Positions 1 to 9,762 are shown, counted from the stretch's first letter. The stretch is DNA of 64,000 bases from Pseudomonas nunensis (GCF_024296925.1 NZ_CP101125.1:932501-996500); one strand, 5' to 3'. Program-made: numbers and translations. Notes: generated from the letters alone by a model not told the origin.

Positions 1-33
1 GTTTCCTGGTGTTCTGCGCGGTGATGCTCGCCC

Positions 34-888
34 TTAAAGTTTGAAGCCTTCGACGATGTGCTCGGCCAGGCATTCGGTGATCGGCGACGGGTTGTGCAGG
101 TTGCGCACCAGCATGATGCTGGCCTCGGGCAGCAGCGGCAGGTCTTCGGCGGCGCCGAGGATGCGCATGTCCGGGGTGATCAGGCTTTCCAGTTGCGCGG
201 TTACCGCCAGGCCGGCGCTGACCACGGCCATCAACGCCGACAGGCTCGAACTGTTGTAGGCGATCCGATAATCACGGCCCATCGCGTCGAGGGCATTGCA
301 CGCCCACAACCGGCAGAAACAATCACTGTTGAACATTGCCAGCGGCAATGGTGTTTGCTCGTGGGCGCTGAAACATTGCGCCTCGGCCCAGACAAAACGC
401 TCCTTGCGCAGCAACTGGCCGATCTCGGTGCCAGGCTCGCGGGTGACGATCGACAAGTCCAGGTCCTGGCGCTGCAAGAGTTGCTTGGTTGATTCGCAGT
501 GAACTTCGATCTGGATCAGCGGATAGAACTTGGCGAAGCGCGACAGGATCCCCGGCAAAAAGCGCATTACGTAATCATCCGGCGTACCAATGCGCACCGT
601 GCCGACCATGTGCGGTTCGCGAAGGGTATTGAACACTTCGCTGTGCAGTTTGAGGATGCGTCGGGCATAGCCGAGCAGCACCTGGCCTTCAGCGGTCAGC
701 TTGACCTGGCGCCCGTCGCGCTCGAACAGCTGGCGCTGCAACACGTCTTCTTCCAGGCGTTTCATCTGCATGCTCACCGCAGACTGCGTGCGGTTGACCA
801 ATTCGCCGGCGCGGGTAAAACCGCCCTGGTCGGCAATCGCGACAAAGGTACGCAGTACATCGGTATCAATACTGGGGAAAGCTGACAT
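34..888 (-). CDS. LysR-family transcriptional regulator (LrhA/HexA-like)
   Basis: 284 aa cytoplasmic DNA-binding regulator. The N-terminal winged helix-turn-helix (about residues 8-67, with the NRTQSAVSMQMKRLEE recognition region) is followed by a LysR substrate-binding domain to the C-terminus. The start FxxxDTDVLRTFVAIAD and the full length match the LrhA/HexA/PecT branch as I know it. The ATG at 888 is preceded by GGAG at 8 nt. It is divergent from the DUF1127 gene at 982, so the 90-nt gap probably holds both promoters and the LysR operator. Effector and target are not deducible. Confidence 0.9.
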   Translation of the reverse strand: MSAFPSIDTDVLRTFVAIADQGGFTRAGELVNRTQSAVSMQMKRLEEDVLQRQLFERDGRQVKLTAEGQVLLGYARRILKLHSEVFNTLREPHMVGTVRIGTPDDYVMRFLPGILSRFAKFYPLIQIEVHCESTKQLLQRQDLDLSIVTREPGTEIGQLLRKERFVWAEAQCFSAHEQTPLPLAMFNSDCFCRLWACNALDAMGRDYRIAYNSSSLSALMAVVSAGLAVTAQLESLITPDMRILGAAEDLPLLPEASIMLVRNLHNPSPITECLAEHIVEGFKL

Positions 889-981
889 CCATCAATCTCC
901 GAGATGCATACCATCAGAAACATTCGTTGGATTGATCTTAGCTCTGGCGCGAGACTTGAGCCATCCCTAAAGGAGGGCAAC

Positions 982-1200
982 ATGATGAAAGGTCAACACG
1001 AGCATGTAACGTCAGAAAAATTCTCAATCCACGCCGTTTCGGATCTGCTGCACAAGTTTAGTCGCTGGTACGAACTTCACCGCGAACGTGAGCTGTTGGC
1101 GAGCCTGAGTGATGAAGCGCTGAAGGACATTGGCGTGAGTCGTGCGGATGTCGAGCACGAGTCGATCCGGCCGTTCTGGGACGATCCGATGCATAAATGA
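982..1200 (+). CDS. DUF1127 small protein
   Basis: 72 aa. The C-terminal half carries the DUF1127 signature: RWYELHRERELLASLSDEAL followed by LKDIGVSRADV, a helix-turn rich in Arg and Leu ending in an acidic tail. The start at 982 is chosen because AAAGGAGG lies 6-7 nt upstream; an upstream in-frame ATG at 904 has no such site. Family members in other bacteria are small RNA-binding or phosphate/stress-linked proteins, but no role can be assigned here. It is divergent from the LysR gene, a common sign of a direct target. Confidence 0.85.
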   Translation: MMKGQHEHVTSEKFSIHAVSDLLHKFSRWYELHRERELLASLSDEALKDIGVSRADVEHESIRPFWDDPMHK

Positions 1201-1264
1201 TGAGGCCATTGCTACACAAACCCCTCTCTGGTGAGGTAGGTTGCGAGCAGACAAGGAGGTGCTC

Positions 1265-2494
1265 ATGCCCGCAACGCTGTCCTTTTCCATCAAACAGGCT
1301 CGACGTCTGGCACTGGCTGCCCAAGGGTTCAACGGGCGTCAGCCGCCAGCGGCGATCAAACCGGTGCAGCTCAACCGGCTGATCGAACGCCTGGGCATCT
1401 TGCAGATCGACTCCGTCAATGCGTTAGTGCGTTCGCACTACCTTCCGCTGTTTTCCCGTCTTGGTAACTACTCACCCGAACTGCTCGATCAGGCTGCCTG
1501 GAGTCAGGGCCGGCGACGCACGTTGTTCGAATATTGGGGCCATGAAGCTTCGCTGTTGCCGTTGTCCATGTATCCGTTGATGCGCTGGCGCATGCAGCGT
1601 GCGACCCGTGGCGAAGACATCTATCAGCAATTGGCGCGTTTCGGTCGTGAGCAACAAGACACGATTCGTCGGGTGCTGGCATCCGTTGAAGAGCTGGGCG
1701 CGTTGGGTGCGGGAAGCCTGTCGACCCGCCAGGAACGGGCCGGGCCGTGGTGGGACTGGAGCGCCGAGAAGCATGCGCTGGAATGGTTGTTTGCCGCCGG
1801 TGAAGTAACTGTCGCCGGGCGGCGTGGCTTCGAGCGACTTTATGATCTGCCGGAGCGGGTGATTCCTTCGGCGATTCTCCAGCAACCTTTGCTCACCGAA
1901 GCCGAGGCTCAGCGCGGGTTGTTATTGCATGCGGCTACGGCGTTGGGTGTCGGCACGGAAAAGGATTTGCGCGACTACTTTCGTTTGAACCCGGCCGACA
2001 GTCGGTTGCGATTGGCGGAGCTGGTCGAGAGTGGAGAGTTGCTGGCCTGCGAAGTGCAAAGTTGGCGGCAACCGGCCTACTGTTTGCCCGAGCCCAAAGT
2101 GCCGCGCAAGGTCGAGAGCAGCGCGTTGCTGTCGCCGTTTGATTCGCTGATCTGGGAGCGCAGCCGCACTGAGCGCATGTTCGATTTTCGCTATCGGCTG
2201 GAGATTTACACGCCGCAGGACAAGCGGGTCTACGGCTATTACGTGCTGCCGTTTTTGCACAATGAACGGATTGCTGCGCGAGTTGATCTGCGCGCTGAAC
2301 GGGCGCTGGGCCGGTTGGCGGTGCATGCGGTACATGAGGAAGAACCGGGGCTGGATGAGGCGGGGATGCTGGCGTTGGCGGTCAATTTGCGGCAAATGGC
2401 GGATTGGCTGGGGTTGGAGCATGTGCAGTTGAATTGTCAGCGGGTGAGTGCGGATCGGTTGAGGGTGGCATTGGCCAGCGTTGGCGGTGATTGA
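1265..2494 (+). CDS. YcaQ/AlkX-type winged-helix DNA glycosylase (HTH_42 family)
   Basis: 409 aa. It belongs to the HTH_42 (DUF1006) superfamily, whose E. coli member YcaQ (AlkX) unhooks interstrand DNA crosslinks. The sequence LGILQIDSVN near residue 50 has the Gln-hydrophobic-Asp motif expected at the active site of the YcaQ branch. Further family marks are SLLP, the FEYWGHEA motif and a C-terminal LSPFDSLIWERSR stretch. The start at 1265 follows AAGGAGGT at the right spacing. It stands alone, followed by a REP hairpin. A role in repairing alkylation or crosslink damage is inferred from the family. Confidence 0.85.
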   Translation: MPATLSFSIKQARRLALAAQGFNGRQPPAAIKPVQLNRLIERLGILQIDSVNALVRSHYLPLFSRLGNYSPELLDQAAWSQGRRRTLFEYWGHEASLLPLSMYPLMRWRMQRATRGEDIYQQLARFGREQQDTIRRVLASVEELGALGAGSLSTRQERAGPWWDWSAEKHALEWLFAAGEVTVAGRRGFERLYDLPERVIPSAILQQPLLTEAEAQRGLLLHAATALGVGTEKDLRDYFRLNPADSRLRLAELVESGELLACEVQSWRQPAYCLPEPKVPRKVESSALLSPFDSLIWERSRTERMFDFRYRLEIYTPQDKRVYGYYVLPFLHNERIAARVDLRAERALGRLAVHAVHEEEPGLDEAGMLALAVNLRQMADWLGLEHVQLNCQRVSADRLRVALASVGGD

Positions 2495-2501
2495 AAGGAC
2501 G

Positions 2502-2571
2502 CCTTCGCGGGCAAGCCTCGCTCCTACAAAGGATCGCGTAATCCTGTAGGAGCGAGGCTTGCCCGCGAAGG
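2502..2571. repeat. REP doublet (REPIN-like inverted repeat)
   Basis: Two 27-nt arms, CCTTCGCGGGCAAGCCTCGC... at 2502-2528 and its complement at 2545-2571, enclose a 16-nt loop. It lies between two converging gene ends (1265-2494 plus, 2584-3930 minus). This is the Pseudomonas REP type, with the GCGGGCAAGC core, mobilised in trans by RAYT transposases. Confidence 0.9.
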
Positions 2572-2583
2572 GCTCGACGCGAT

Positions 2584-3930
2584 TTAACGGCGGACTTGCT
2601 TCAACGTCTCAGCAATCAAAAACGCCAATTCCAGCGACTGATCGGCATTCATCCGCGGATCGCAATGGGTGTGGTACCGATCCGACAACCCGTCTTCAGT
2701 AATCGGCCGCGCGCCACCAATGCATTCGGTGACGTTCTGCCCGGTCATTTCGATGTGGATACCGCCGGCATAGGTGCCTTCCGCTTCGTGCACCTGGAAG
2801 AACTGCTTCACTTCGCCGAGGATCTGCGCGAAGTCGCGGGTCTTGTAGCCGCTGCTGGCCTTGATGGTATTACCGTGCATCGGGTCGGAACTCCAGAGCA
2901 CTTTCTTGCCTTCACGTTCCACGGCACGGATCAGTTGTGGCAAGTGATCGCCGACCTTGTTCGCGCCCATCCGCGCGATCAGGTTCAAGCGGCCCGGGTC
3001 GTTGTCCGGGTTGAGCACATCGATCAGGCGAATCAAGTCTTCCGGGTTCATGCTCGGGCCGACTTTCACCCCGATCGGGTTGTTCACTCCGCGCAGGAAT
3101 TCCACGTGTGCGCCGTCAAGCTGGCGGGTGCGGTCGCCGATCCACAGCATGTGGGCCGAGCAATCGTAGTAATCGTTGGTCAGGCTGTCGCGACGCACGA
3201 AGGCTTGTTCGTAGTTCAGCAGCAGCGCTTCGTGGGCGGTGAAGAAACTGGTTTCGCGCAGTTGCGGCGAACTGTCCATGCCGCAGGCGCGCATGAAGGC
3301 CAGGGTTTCATCGATGCGATCGGCCAAGTGGCTGTACTTCTCGGCCAGGGCCGAGTTGGCGATGAAATCCAGGTTCCACTTGTGCACTTGATGCAGGTCG
3401 GCAAACCCGCCCTGGGCAAAGGCGCGCAGCAGGTTCAGAGTCGCGGTGGACTGGTGATAGGACTGCAGCAGGCGTTCCGGGTCTGGAACGCGGCTTTTTT
3501 CGTCGAAACCGATGCCGTTGACGATGTCGCCACGGTAGGCCGGCAAGGTTACGCCGTCGATGGTTTCGTCATTCGACGAACGCGGTTTGGCGAACTGGCC
3601 CGCCATGCGCCCGACCTTGACCACCGGGCAGCCGGCGGCGAAGGTCATGACGATCGCCATTTGCAGCAGCACTTTAAAGGTGTCGCGGATCTTCGCGGCG
3701 GAGAATTCGGCGAAGCTTTCGGCGCAGTCGCCGCCCTGCAACAGAAACGCGCGGCCCTGGGTTACTTCGGCAAACTGACGGCGCAACTCCCGGGCTTCAC
3801 CTGCAAACACCAGCGGCGGATAGCTGGCCAGGGTTTGCTCGACGTGCAGCAAATGCGCGGCGTCGGGATAGCGGGGTTGTTGCTGGATCGGCAGGGCACG
3901 CCAGCTGTCAGGGCTCCAGGGTTGGCTCAT
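2584..3930 (-). CDS. Class II 3-deoxy-7-phosphoheptulonate (DAHP) synthase
   Basis: 448 aa. It catalyses condensation of phosphoenolpyruvate and erythrose 4-phosphate, the first shikimate-pathway step. Class II landmarks visible are [27 protein letters not shown], the [14 protein letters not shown] stretch, [12 protein letters not shown] and [18 protein letters not shown]. Start is the ATG at 3930; a GTG one codon upstream (3933) is an alternative. Its position next to the spermidine-synthase-like, crotonase and deaD genes resembles the PAO1 locus around PA2843 from memory, which is the housekeeping class II enzyme rather than the phenazine one. Confidence 0.95.
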   Translation of the reverse strand: MSQPWSPDSWRALPIQQQPRYPDAAHLLHVEQTLASYPPLVFAGEARELRRQFAEVTQGRAFLLQGGDCAESFAEFSAAKIRDTFKVLLQMAIVMTFAAGCPVVKVGRMAGQFAKPRSSNDETIDGVTLPAYRGDIVNGIGFDEKSRVPDPERLLQSYHQSTATLNLLRAFAQGGFADLHQVHKWNLDFIANSALAEKYSHLADRIDETLAFMRACGMDSSPQLRETSFFTAHEALLLNYEQAFVRRDSLTNDYYDCSAHMLWIGDRTRQLDGAHVEFLRGVNNPIGVKVGPSMNPEDLIRLIDVLNPDNDPGRLNLIARMGANKVGDHLPQLIRAVEREGKKVLWSSDPMHGNTIKASSGYKTRDFAQILGEVKQFFQVHEAEGTYAGGIHIEMTGQNVTECIGGARPITEDGLSDRYHTHCDPRMNADQSLELAFLIAETLKQVRR

Positions 3931-4076
3931 CACGGTCTCTAGTGTTTACGCACGGGTCCTTATGTTATCAGCAATTAGTGCGTGACCTGTTCCCGTCGCT
4001 TCGCGGACAATCGCGCCTTTGCCGCTTCATGTTGCGGTGTATTGGTTGCCGGGCCCGGTGACGATCTGGAGACGAA

Positions 4077-4832
4077 ATGACTGAGGAGCGCGTCGAGCAT
4101 CTGCTCGCCGAGGTACAGGATGAGTTCGGCGTGATTCGCGTGCTGGAAGTGGCCGATTATCGCTTTCTCGAATTCGGCGATGCCATCGAGCAAAGCTGCG
4201 TGTTCACTGCTGACCCGAGCTGGCTGGAGTACGACTACACCCGCGCCATGCTGATCGGTGCGTTGTGCCACGAGCAGCCGGAAAGCGCGCTGTTCCTTGG
4301 TCTCGGCGCCGGGACGCTGACCCAGGCTTGCCTCAAGTTCCTGCCGCTGGAAGACGTCGAAGCCATCGAGTTACGCCCCGACGTGCCGCGCCTGGCCATC
4401 GAATACCTCGGGCTGGATGACGATCCCCGACTGTACATCCGCGTTGGCGATGCGCTGGAGTTGCTGGAAACGGCTGAGCCGGCCGACCTGATTTTCGTCG
4501 ATCTCTATACCGATGTCGGGCCGGGCGTCGGGCATCTGGCCTGGAGCTTTCTGGAAAACTGTCAGAAACGCCTGAACCCGGGTGGCTGGCTGGTGATCAA
4601 TCAGTGGGCCACCGACGACGGTAAACCGCTGGGGGCGGCATTGTTTCGCGGGCTCTATCACCGGCATTACTGGGAACTGCCGGTGAAGGAGGGCAACGTG
4701 ATCCTGATCGTGCCGTCGGAGCTGGATCAGGAACTGGACATGGACAGCCTGATCGCCCGGGCCGAAGGGCTGGCGCCGCAGTTGGGGTATTCGTTGCTGT
4801 CGTTGATCAAGGCGATTCGGCCGGCGACTTGA
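4077..4832 (+). CDS. Spermidine-synthase-like methyltransferase-fold protein
   Basis: 251 aa Rossmann-fold protein of the polyamine aminopropyltransferase/spermidine synthase-like group. The SAM/dcSAM-binding glycine loop is FLGLGAGTLTQ, followed by EAIELRPDV and DLIFVDLYTD. It is shorter than genuine SpeE, and the fully conserved catalytic set of spermidine synthase cannot be confirmed by eye, so the substrate is open. It is divergent from the DAHP synthase gene. Confidence 0.8.
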   Translation: MTEERVEHLLAEVQDEFGVIRVLEVADYRFLEFGDAIEQSCVFTADPSWLEYDYTRAMLIGALCHEQPESALFLGLGAGTLTQACLKFLPLEDVEAIELRPDVPRLAIEYLGLDDDPRLYIRVGDALELLETAEPADLIFVDLYTDVGPGVGHLAWSFLENCQKRLNPGGWLVINQWATDDGKPLGAALFRGLYHRHYWELPVKEGNVILIVPSELDQELDMDSLIARAEGLAPQLGYSLLSLIKAIRPAT

Positions 4833-4851
4833 TGTGGTGCCTGTGAGGGCC

Positions 4852-4920
4852 CCTTCGCGAGCAAGCCCGCTCCCACAAAGGTTGCGCATGACCTGTAGGA
4901 GCGAGGCTTGCCCGCGAAGG
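4852..4920. repeat. REP doublet
   Basis: CCTTCGCGAGCAAGCCCGCT... (4852-4877) pairs with a near-complementary copy at 4894-4920. The two arms are slightly different REP variants (CGAGCAAGCCCGCTCCCACA versus TGTAGGAGCGAGGCTTGCCC). It sits between converging genes. Confidence 0.85.
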
Positions 4921-4935
4921 CAATATCCGCAAACC

Positions 4936-5727
4936 TCAAACCCCTTTGAAAACGCCCGGCCGCTTCTCAATCATCGACCGCACACCTTCCTTGGCGTCCT
5001 CACTGGCCAGCAACTTCTTCACCATCGGCGGCAACGCCTGTGCCGCCGCCGTTTCCCCTTCATAACGCGCCTGTCTGGCAGACATCAACGTCGCCTGAAC
5101 CCCCAGTGGCGCCTGCCGGGCGATGCGCTCCGCCAGTTCAATCGCCCTTGGCAACAAATCCTCGCTGGCCATGACTTCCTGGACCAATCCCAGGCGCAAC
5201 GCGTCATGCGCGTCGAATTCATCGCCGGTCAGCAGCCAGCGCATGGCGTTGCCCCAGCCGGCGACCTGATGCAGGCGCAACGTGGCGCCGCCGAACGGGA
5301 AGATCCCGCGCTGCACTTCCATCTGCGCGAAACGGGTGTTGCTGGCGCAGAGGTTGATGTCGGCGGCCAGCATCAGCTCGATGCCTATGGTCAGGCAGTA
5401 ACCTTGCGCGGCGACGATCACCGGTTTGCTCACCCGTGGCCCGGCGAACACGCCCCACGGATCACAGCCGCCGGGTGGCGCCTGCCAGCCTTCGGCGAGG
5501 GCGGCGCTGGCATTGATCAGGTCGAGCCCGGCGGTGAAATGCTCGCCATGGCCGAACACCACCGCGACCCGCGCCTCGCTGTCGGCCTCGAACTCGCCGT
5601 AGGCCAGGCTCAGCTCGTTAAGCAGATCCAGGTCGAAGGCGTTGCGCTTGGCGACCCGGTCCAGGCCAAGTAACAAGACATGACCACGTCGTTCACGGCT
5701 GACACGGCTGGAAACGGTCTGATTCAT
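4936..5727 (-). CDS. Enoyl-CoA hydratase/isomerase (crotonase) family protein
   Basis: 263 aa crotonase-fold enzyme acting on acyl-CoA thioesters in the cytoplasm. Oxyanion-hole elements are FGHGEHFTAGLDL and GYCLTIGIELMLAADI; the candidate catalytic acidic region is FAQMEVQRGIFPFGGATLRL. The start at 5727 (MNQTVSS) has GAGGAAA at the proper distance; the frame stays open upstream to 5805 but that start lacks a site. Precise reaction unknown. Neighbourhood conserved in Pseudomonas next to deaD. Confidence 0.88.
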   Translation of the reverse strand: MNQTVSSRVSRERRGHVLLLGLDRVAKRNAFDLDLLNELSLAYGEFEADSEARVAVVFGHGEHFTAGLDLINASAALAEGWQAPPGGCDPWGVFAGPRVSKPVIVAAQGYCLTIGIELMLAADINLCASNTRFAQMEVQRGIFPFGGATLRLHQVAGWGNAMRWLLTGDEFDAHDALRLGLVQEVMASEDLLPRAIELAERIARQAPLGVQATLMSARQARYEGETAAAQALPPMVKKLLASEDAKEGVRSMIEKRPGVFKGV

Positions 5728-6148
5728 GGGGCATTTCCTCGGGCGGGAAGGGGAGGTCAGACCGAAGGTCTGCGTCACAAGGGTGAACCGTTTTAGCGCC
5801 ATCACCAGCAGGGCCGGGCCTTTGAAAAATAGACCGTTGCACGATTATCCGCAAAGCCTGTGACACAACGGTATATACGTCAGTTTTCCGACAAATAATG
5901 CTCCCTTTTTGGCCGAATTCCGGTATAGTGCGCGCCGGCCTTTAACCGGGCCGCGTTTAGGTAGCGCAATTCCCCGAAGTCAGCTTCGGCTGCACGTCCG
6001 CACAGCGGACTCTCCCTTGACGAATCTTTTTCATTCATTCGTTTTCGCAAATCCCCGCCGACAAAGCAGCCAGGGCGACTCTTGAGTCTTACACGGCATG
6101 CGCAGCTTTGGAGCATGGGTCTTTGCGGATGCACTTAGAGGCAGACCC
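5728..6148. promoter_or_regulatory. Intergenic region with the probable long deaD leader
   Basis: 421 nt between the divergent crotonase and deaD genes. No ORF here looks real. It contains small GC-rich hairpins (TCCCCGAAGTCAGCTTCGG and GTCCGCACAGCGGAC, 5972-6013) and a TTGACG at about 6016. Long structured leaders are typical of cold-shock DEAD-box helicase mRNAs in enterobacteria; that this one is such a leader is inference. Confidence 0.4.
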
Positions 6149-7822
6149 ATGACCCAGGAAACCGGCGGCTTCGCCGCTTTTAATCTTAATCCGAATATTC
6201 TTGCAGCCGTCATTGCGACCGGCTACGAAGAACCTTCGGCTATTCAGCAGCAATCGATCCCGATCATCATGGCCGGCCACGACATGATTGGCCAGGCGCA
6301 AACCGGTACCGGTAAAACCGCCGCGTTCGCACTGCCTATCCTGCATCGCATCGATCCTGCCAAGCGCGAGCCGCAAGCCCTGATCCTGGCGCCAACCCGT
6401 GAGTTGGCGCTGCAAGTAGCAACCGCTTTCGAAACCTACGCCAAGCAAATGCCGGGCGTTACCGTTGTGGCCGTTTACGGCGGCGCCCCTATGGGCCCAC
6501 AACTGAAAGCAATCCGTAATGGCGCACAGATCGTTGTCGCCACTCCGGGTCGTCTGTGCGACCACCTGCGTCGTGACGAAAAAGTCCTGTCGACCGTGAA
6601 CCACCTGGTTCTGGACGAAGCGGACGAAATGCTCAAACTGGGTTTCATGGACGACCTCGAAGTTATCTTCAAGGCTCTGCCACCAACCCGTCAGACCGTA
6701 TTGTTCTCGGCGACCCTGCCGCAGTCGATCCGTGCCATTGCCGAGCGTCACCTGCGTGATCCGCAGCACGTGAAGATCCAGACCAAGACTCAGACCGTTA
6801 CCGCGATCGAACAGGCTCACCTGTTGGTTCACGCTGACCAGAAGACCTCGGCTGTATTGAGCCTGCTGGAAGTCGAAGACTTCGACGCCCTGATCATGTT
6901 CGTGCGCACCAAGCAAGCGACCCTGGATCTGGCCAGTGCCCTGGAAGCCAAAGGCTACAAAGCCGCTGCGCTGAACGGTGACATTGCTCAGAACCAACGT
7001 GAGCGCGTAATCGAATCCCTCAAGGATGGCCGTCTGGACATCGTTGTTGCGACCGACGTAGCTGCTCGTGGCCTGGACGTTCCGCGCATCACTCACGTGT
7101 TCAACGTTGACATGCCGTACGACCCTGAGTCCTACGTTCACCGTATCGGCCGTACCGGCCGTGCTGGTCGCGAAGGTCGTGCACTGCTGCTGGTTACTCC
7201 TCGTGAGCGCCGCATGCTGCAAGTGATCGAGCGTGTAACCGGTCAAAAGGTTGCCGAAGTTCGCCTGCCGGACGCTCAAGCTGTTCTTGATGCCCGCATC
7301 AAGAAGTTGACCAACAGCCTGTCGCCGCTGGTGGCTGATGCCGAATCGACTCACGGTGATCTGCTTGATCGCCTGACCGCTGACATCGGTTGCACCCCGC
7401 GTGCCCTGGCCGCTGCTCTGTTGCGCAAAGCCACCAACGCTCAGGCGTTGACCCTGGCTGCAATCGAGAAAGAACGTCCACTGGTGCCGAACAACGCACC
7501 ACGTGGCGATCGTCCAGAGCGTACCGGTGATCGTCCGGACCGTGGTGATCGTGAGCGTCGTGCTCCGGTTCCATTGGCTGAAGGTCGTGCTCGTTGCCGT
7601 ACCGCGCTGGGTGCGCGTGATGGTATCGCTGCCAAGAACCTGCTGGGCGCTATCCTGAACGAAGGTGGCCTGGCTCGCGAAGCAATCGGTCGCATCCAGG
7701 TGCGTGACAGCTTCAGCCTCGTCGAGCTGCCGGAAGATGGTCTGGAAAAACTCCTGACCAAACTGAAGGACACTCGCGTTGCTGGCAAGCAGTTGAAGCT
7801 GCGTCGCTATCGCGAAGATTAA
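6149..7822 (+). CDS. deaD: DEAD-box ATP-dependent RNA helicase DeaD/CsdA
   Basis: 557 aa. It unwinds RNA secondary structure in ribosome assembly and cold adaptation. Motifs in order: Q-motif region with GYEEPSAIQ, Walker A AQTGTGKT, PTRELALQ, TPGR, DEAD within VLDEADEML, FSATLP, and in RecA2 FVRTK, ATDVAARGLD and HRIGRTGRAGR. After an Arg/Asp-rich linker (about 470-490) comes a DbpA-type RNA-binding domain. The start at 6149 follows AGAGGCAG; a frame-open ATG at 6098 would add 17 residues outside the helicase family. Confidence 0.93.
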   Translation: MTQETGGFAAFNLNPNILAAVIATGYEEPSAIQQQSIPIIMAGHDMIGQAQTGTGKTAAFALPILHRIDPAKREPQALILAPTRELALQVATAFETYAKQMPGVTVVAVYGGAPMGPQLKAIRNGAQIVVATPGRLCDHLRRDEKVLSTVNHLVLDEADEMLKLGFMDDLEVIFKALPPTRQTVLFSATLPQSIRAIAERHLRDPQHVKIQTKTQTVTAIEQAHLLVHADQKTSAVLSLLEVEDFDALIMFVRTKQATLDLASALEAKGYKAAALNGDIAQNQRERVIESLKDGRLDIVVATDVAARGLDVPRITHVFNVDMPYDPESYVHRIGRTGRAGREGRALLLVTPRERRMLQVIERVTGQKVAEVRLPDAQAVLDARIKKLTNSLSPLVADAESTHGDLLDRLTADIGCTPRALAAALLRKATNAQALTLAAIEKERPLVPNNAPRGDRPERTGDRPDRGDRERRAPVPLAEGRARCRTALGARDGIAAKNLLGAILNEGGLAREAIGRIQVRDSFSLVELPEDGLEKLLTKLKDTRVAGKQLKLRRYRED

Positions 7823-7850
7823 TCCGCTCTCGGGCTGATTGATCGCACAT

Positions 7851-7882
7851 AAAAAATCCCCGACTGGTTCGGGGATTTTTTT
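7851..7882 (+). terminator. Rho-independent terminator of deaD
   Basis: AAAAAATCCCCGA and TCGGGGATTTTTT flank a short CTGGT loop, 28 nt after the deaD stop codon, with a run of T. Confidence 0.92.
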
Positions 7883-7921
7883 GCCTGCTGTTTGTGTTTG
7901 GCTGGAGACCGAGTCGCGCCC

Positions 7922-8013
7922 TTCGCGAGCAAGCCCGCTCCCACAGGGGATCTCTGTTATACACAGATGTTGTGTTCACTGGAGATCCCTGTGGGAGCGG
8001 GCTTGCTCGCGAA
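7922..8013. repeat. REP doublet
   Basis: TTCGCGAGCAAGCCCGCTCC... at 7922 and the complementary arm ending at 8013, with a central spacer of about 30 nt; one arm carries an extra G. It lies between converging deaD and the dioxygenase gene. Confidence 0.88.
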
Positions 8014-8035
8014 TGAGGGCAACTCGGTCTACCGA

Positions 8036-8803
8036 TCAGCCAAACCGGTAAATATCCATCCCCAGCGCCCCCATGGTGAACCCCTGGTGCGCAATCCCGA
8101 ACTCACCCCCGGCCCCACGGGCAAAGTACAGCGGTAGCAAATGCTCATCACTCGGATGGTTGCGCACAGCATTCGGCGCCTGCTGACGATAATCATGCAG
8201 CGCGGCCTCGTCGTTGGCAGCGAGTTTCTCAATCATCCAGTCGCGGAACGCCTTGGCCCACGGTTCAACGCTCTCCGGGCCGGCATGCCAGTCCAGTTCA
8301 CGCAGGTTGTGGGTGATGCTGCCGGAGCCGATCAACAGCACGCCGTGTTCACGCAGACTGGCCAGCGCATGACCGACACGGGTTTGTAGCGCCGGGCCGC
8401 CACGGGTCGGCAGCGAGACTTGTACCACTGGAATATCGGCCTGCGGGTACATCAATGACAAGGGCACCCAGACCCCGTGATCAAACGGCCGCTTGGCGTC
8501 GATGCGCGCCGGCAGACCATCGGCTTTCAGCAACTCGACCACCTCGGCGGCCAGTTGTGGATCGCCGGGTGCCGGGTATTGCACGTCGAACAGGGCTTTG
8601 GGGAAGCCACCGAAGTCATGCCAGGTGTCAGGCTGCGGATTGCCGCTGACCAGCAGCTCGTTGCTTTCCCAGTGCGCAGACACGATCACGATGGCTTTCG
8701 GTTTCGGCATTTCTGCAGCCAGGCGCGCCAGGGCCGGGCCGCTGGCGCCCGGTTCCAGTGCCAACATGGGCGAACCATGGGATATGTACAGGCTGGGGAA
8801 CAT
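8036..8803 (-). CDS. YgiD-type extradiol ring-cleavage dioxygenase (DODA family)
   Basis: 255 aa member of the LigB/DODA class III extradiol dioxygenases that open catechol rings using a bound metal. SHGSPMLALE at the N-terminus supplies a metal-ligand His, with IVSAHWES and DHGVWVPLSLMYP following as in E. coli YgiD. No N-terminal export signal. Physiological substrate unknown. It is divergent from the tpm gene and separated from it by 103 nt. Confidence 0.88.
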   Translation of the reverse strand: MFPSLYISHGSPMLALEPGASGPALARLAAEMPKPKAIVIVSAHWESNELLVSGNPQPDTWHDFGGFPKALFDVQYPAPGDPQLAAEVVELLKADGLPARIDAKRPFDHGVWVPLSLMYPQADIPVVQVSLPTRGGPALQTRVGHALASLREHGVLLIGSGSITHNLRELDWHAGPESVEPWAKAFRDWMIEKLAANDEAALHDYRQQAPNAVRNHPSDEHLLPLYFARGAGGEFGIAHQGFTMGALGMDIYRFG

Positions 8804-8906
8804 GAATGAGCTCCTGAGGGGTAAGATGGCGTCATCTTCAGTCAGATCATTGATCTAAATCTAATATAAGTTTTAGGGTCTTTTGATCGAATTTTCGGGA
8901 TTAATT

Positions 8907-9563
8907 ATGCAGCCGGAGTTTTGGCACAAGCGGTGGACGACGAATCAGATCGGCTTCCACCTGCCGGAAGTGAATCCATATCTGCAACGGTACTGGCCGC
9001 AACTGAGCCTGGAAGAGGGCGCGCGGGTGCTCGTGCCGCTATGCGGGAAAAGCCTGGATCTGCTGTGGCTGGCCAAATGCGGTCACGAGGTGCTGGGCGT
9101 CGAGTTGTCGGAAAAAGCCGTGGAAGATTTTTTCCATGAGCATCAATTCGACCCGGACGTCAGCGACCAGGGCCCTTTCACCGTATATCGTGCAGGCTCG
9201 ATTGAAATCTGGTGCGGCGATTTCTTCGCACTGACTGCCGGCGATGTGGCTGATTGCAGCGCGTTGTACGACCGCGCGGCGTTGATCGCTTTGCCGCCGA
9301 AGATGCGTGAGCAATACGCCGAGCACCTGAAACGGATTCTGCCGAAGGATTCCCTGGGAATTTTGATCACCCTGGATTACGACCAGGCGCAAAAGGACGG
9401 CCCGCCGTTTGCGGTGCTGGATGACGAAGTGCAGAAGCTGTTTGGCGCATCGTGGGAGCTGAAGATTCTGGAAGACCAGGATGTTCTGGGTGAGAGCTGG
9501 AAGTTTGTCGAGAGCGGCGTGACACGGCTTGAAGAGCGGGTGTATCGGGTTTCCAGTCGTTAA
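8907..9563 (+). CDS. tpm: Thiopurine S-methyltransferase
   Basis: 218 aa, the size of Pseudomonas TPMT, which uses SAM to methylate thiopurines and in pseudomonads is linked to tellurite and selenium methylation. The N-terminus [10 protein letters not shown], the SAM loop [13 protein letters not shown], the following [11 protein letters not shown] and the [10 protein letters not shown] segment are family hallmarks. Start is the ATG at 8907; an open frame reaches back to 8883 without homology. Confidence 0.92.
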   Translation: MQPEFWHKRWTTNQIGFHLPEVNPYLQRYWPQLSLEEGARVLVPLCGKSLDLLWLAKCGHEVLGVELSEKAVEDFFHEHQFDPDVSDQGPFTVYRAGSIEIWCGDFFALTAGDVADCSALYDRAALIALPPKMREQYAEHLKRILPKDSLGILITLDYDQAQKDGPPFAVLDDEVQKLFGASWELKILEDQDVLGESWKFVESGVTRLEERVYRVSSR

Positions 9564-9581
9564 GGTGTGGCGAGTTTGATT

Positions 9582-9683
9582 GCCTCATCGCGAGCAAGCT
9601 CGCTCCCACAATGGATCTGTGGTGATCAAAAAATTGTGTTTCAACTCGGTCAACTGTGGGAGCGAGCTTGCTCGCGATGAGGC
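9582..9683. repeat. REP doublet
   Basis: 29-nt perfect arms, GCCTCATCGCGAGCAAGCTC... (9582-9610) and its complement (9655-9683), with a spacer of about 44 nt. Confidence 0.9.
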
Positions 9684-9715
9684 CCGACTGAGCACCACAA
9701 AAACCAGCAGACAAA

Positions 9716-9744
9716 AAAAGGCCCGCATCGAATGCGGGCCTTTT
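9716..9744. terminator. Bidirectional Rho-independent terminator
   Basis: AAAAGGCCCGCAT and ATGCGGGCCTTTT form a perfect 13-bp stem with A-run on one side and T-run on the other. It can end transcripts of tpm (plus) and htpX (minus). Confidence 0.9.
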
Positions 9745-9762
9745 CTTTTAGTGCGAAGCCAA

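Noticed and set aside
2596..3942. 448-codon frame antisense to DAHP synthase
   Set aside because: Mirror frame of a well-conserved enzyme; His/Val/Gly-rich composition typical of antisense GC-rich DNA.
4834..5673. 279-codon frame antisense to the crotonase gene
   Set aside because: It starts within a REP element and mirrors the crotonase codons.
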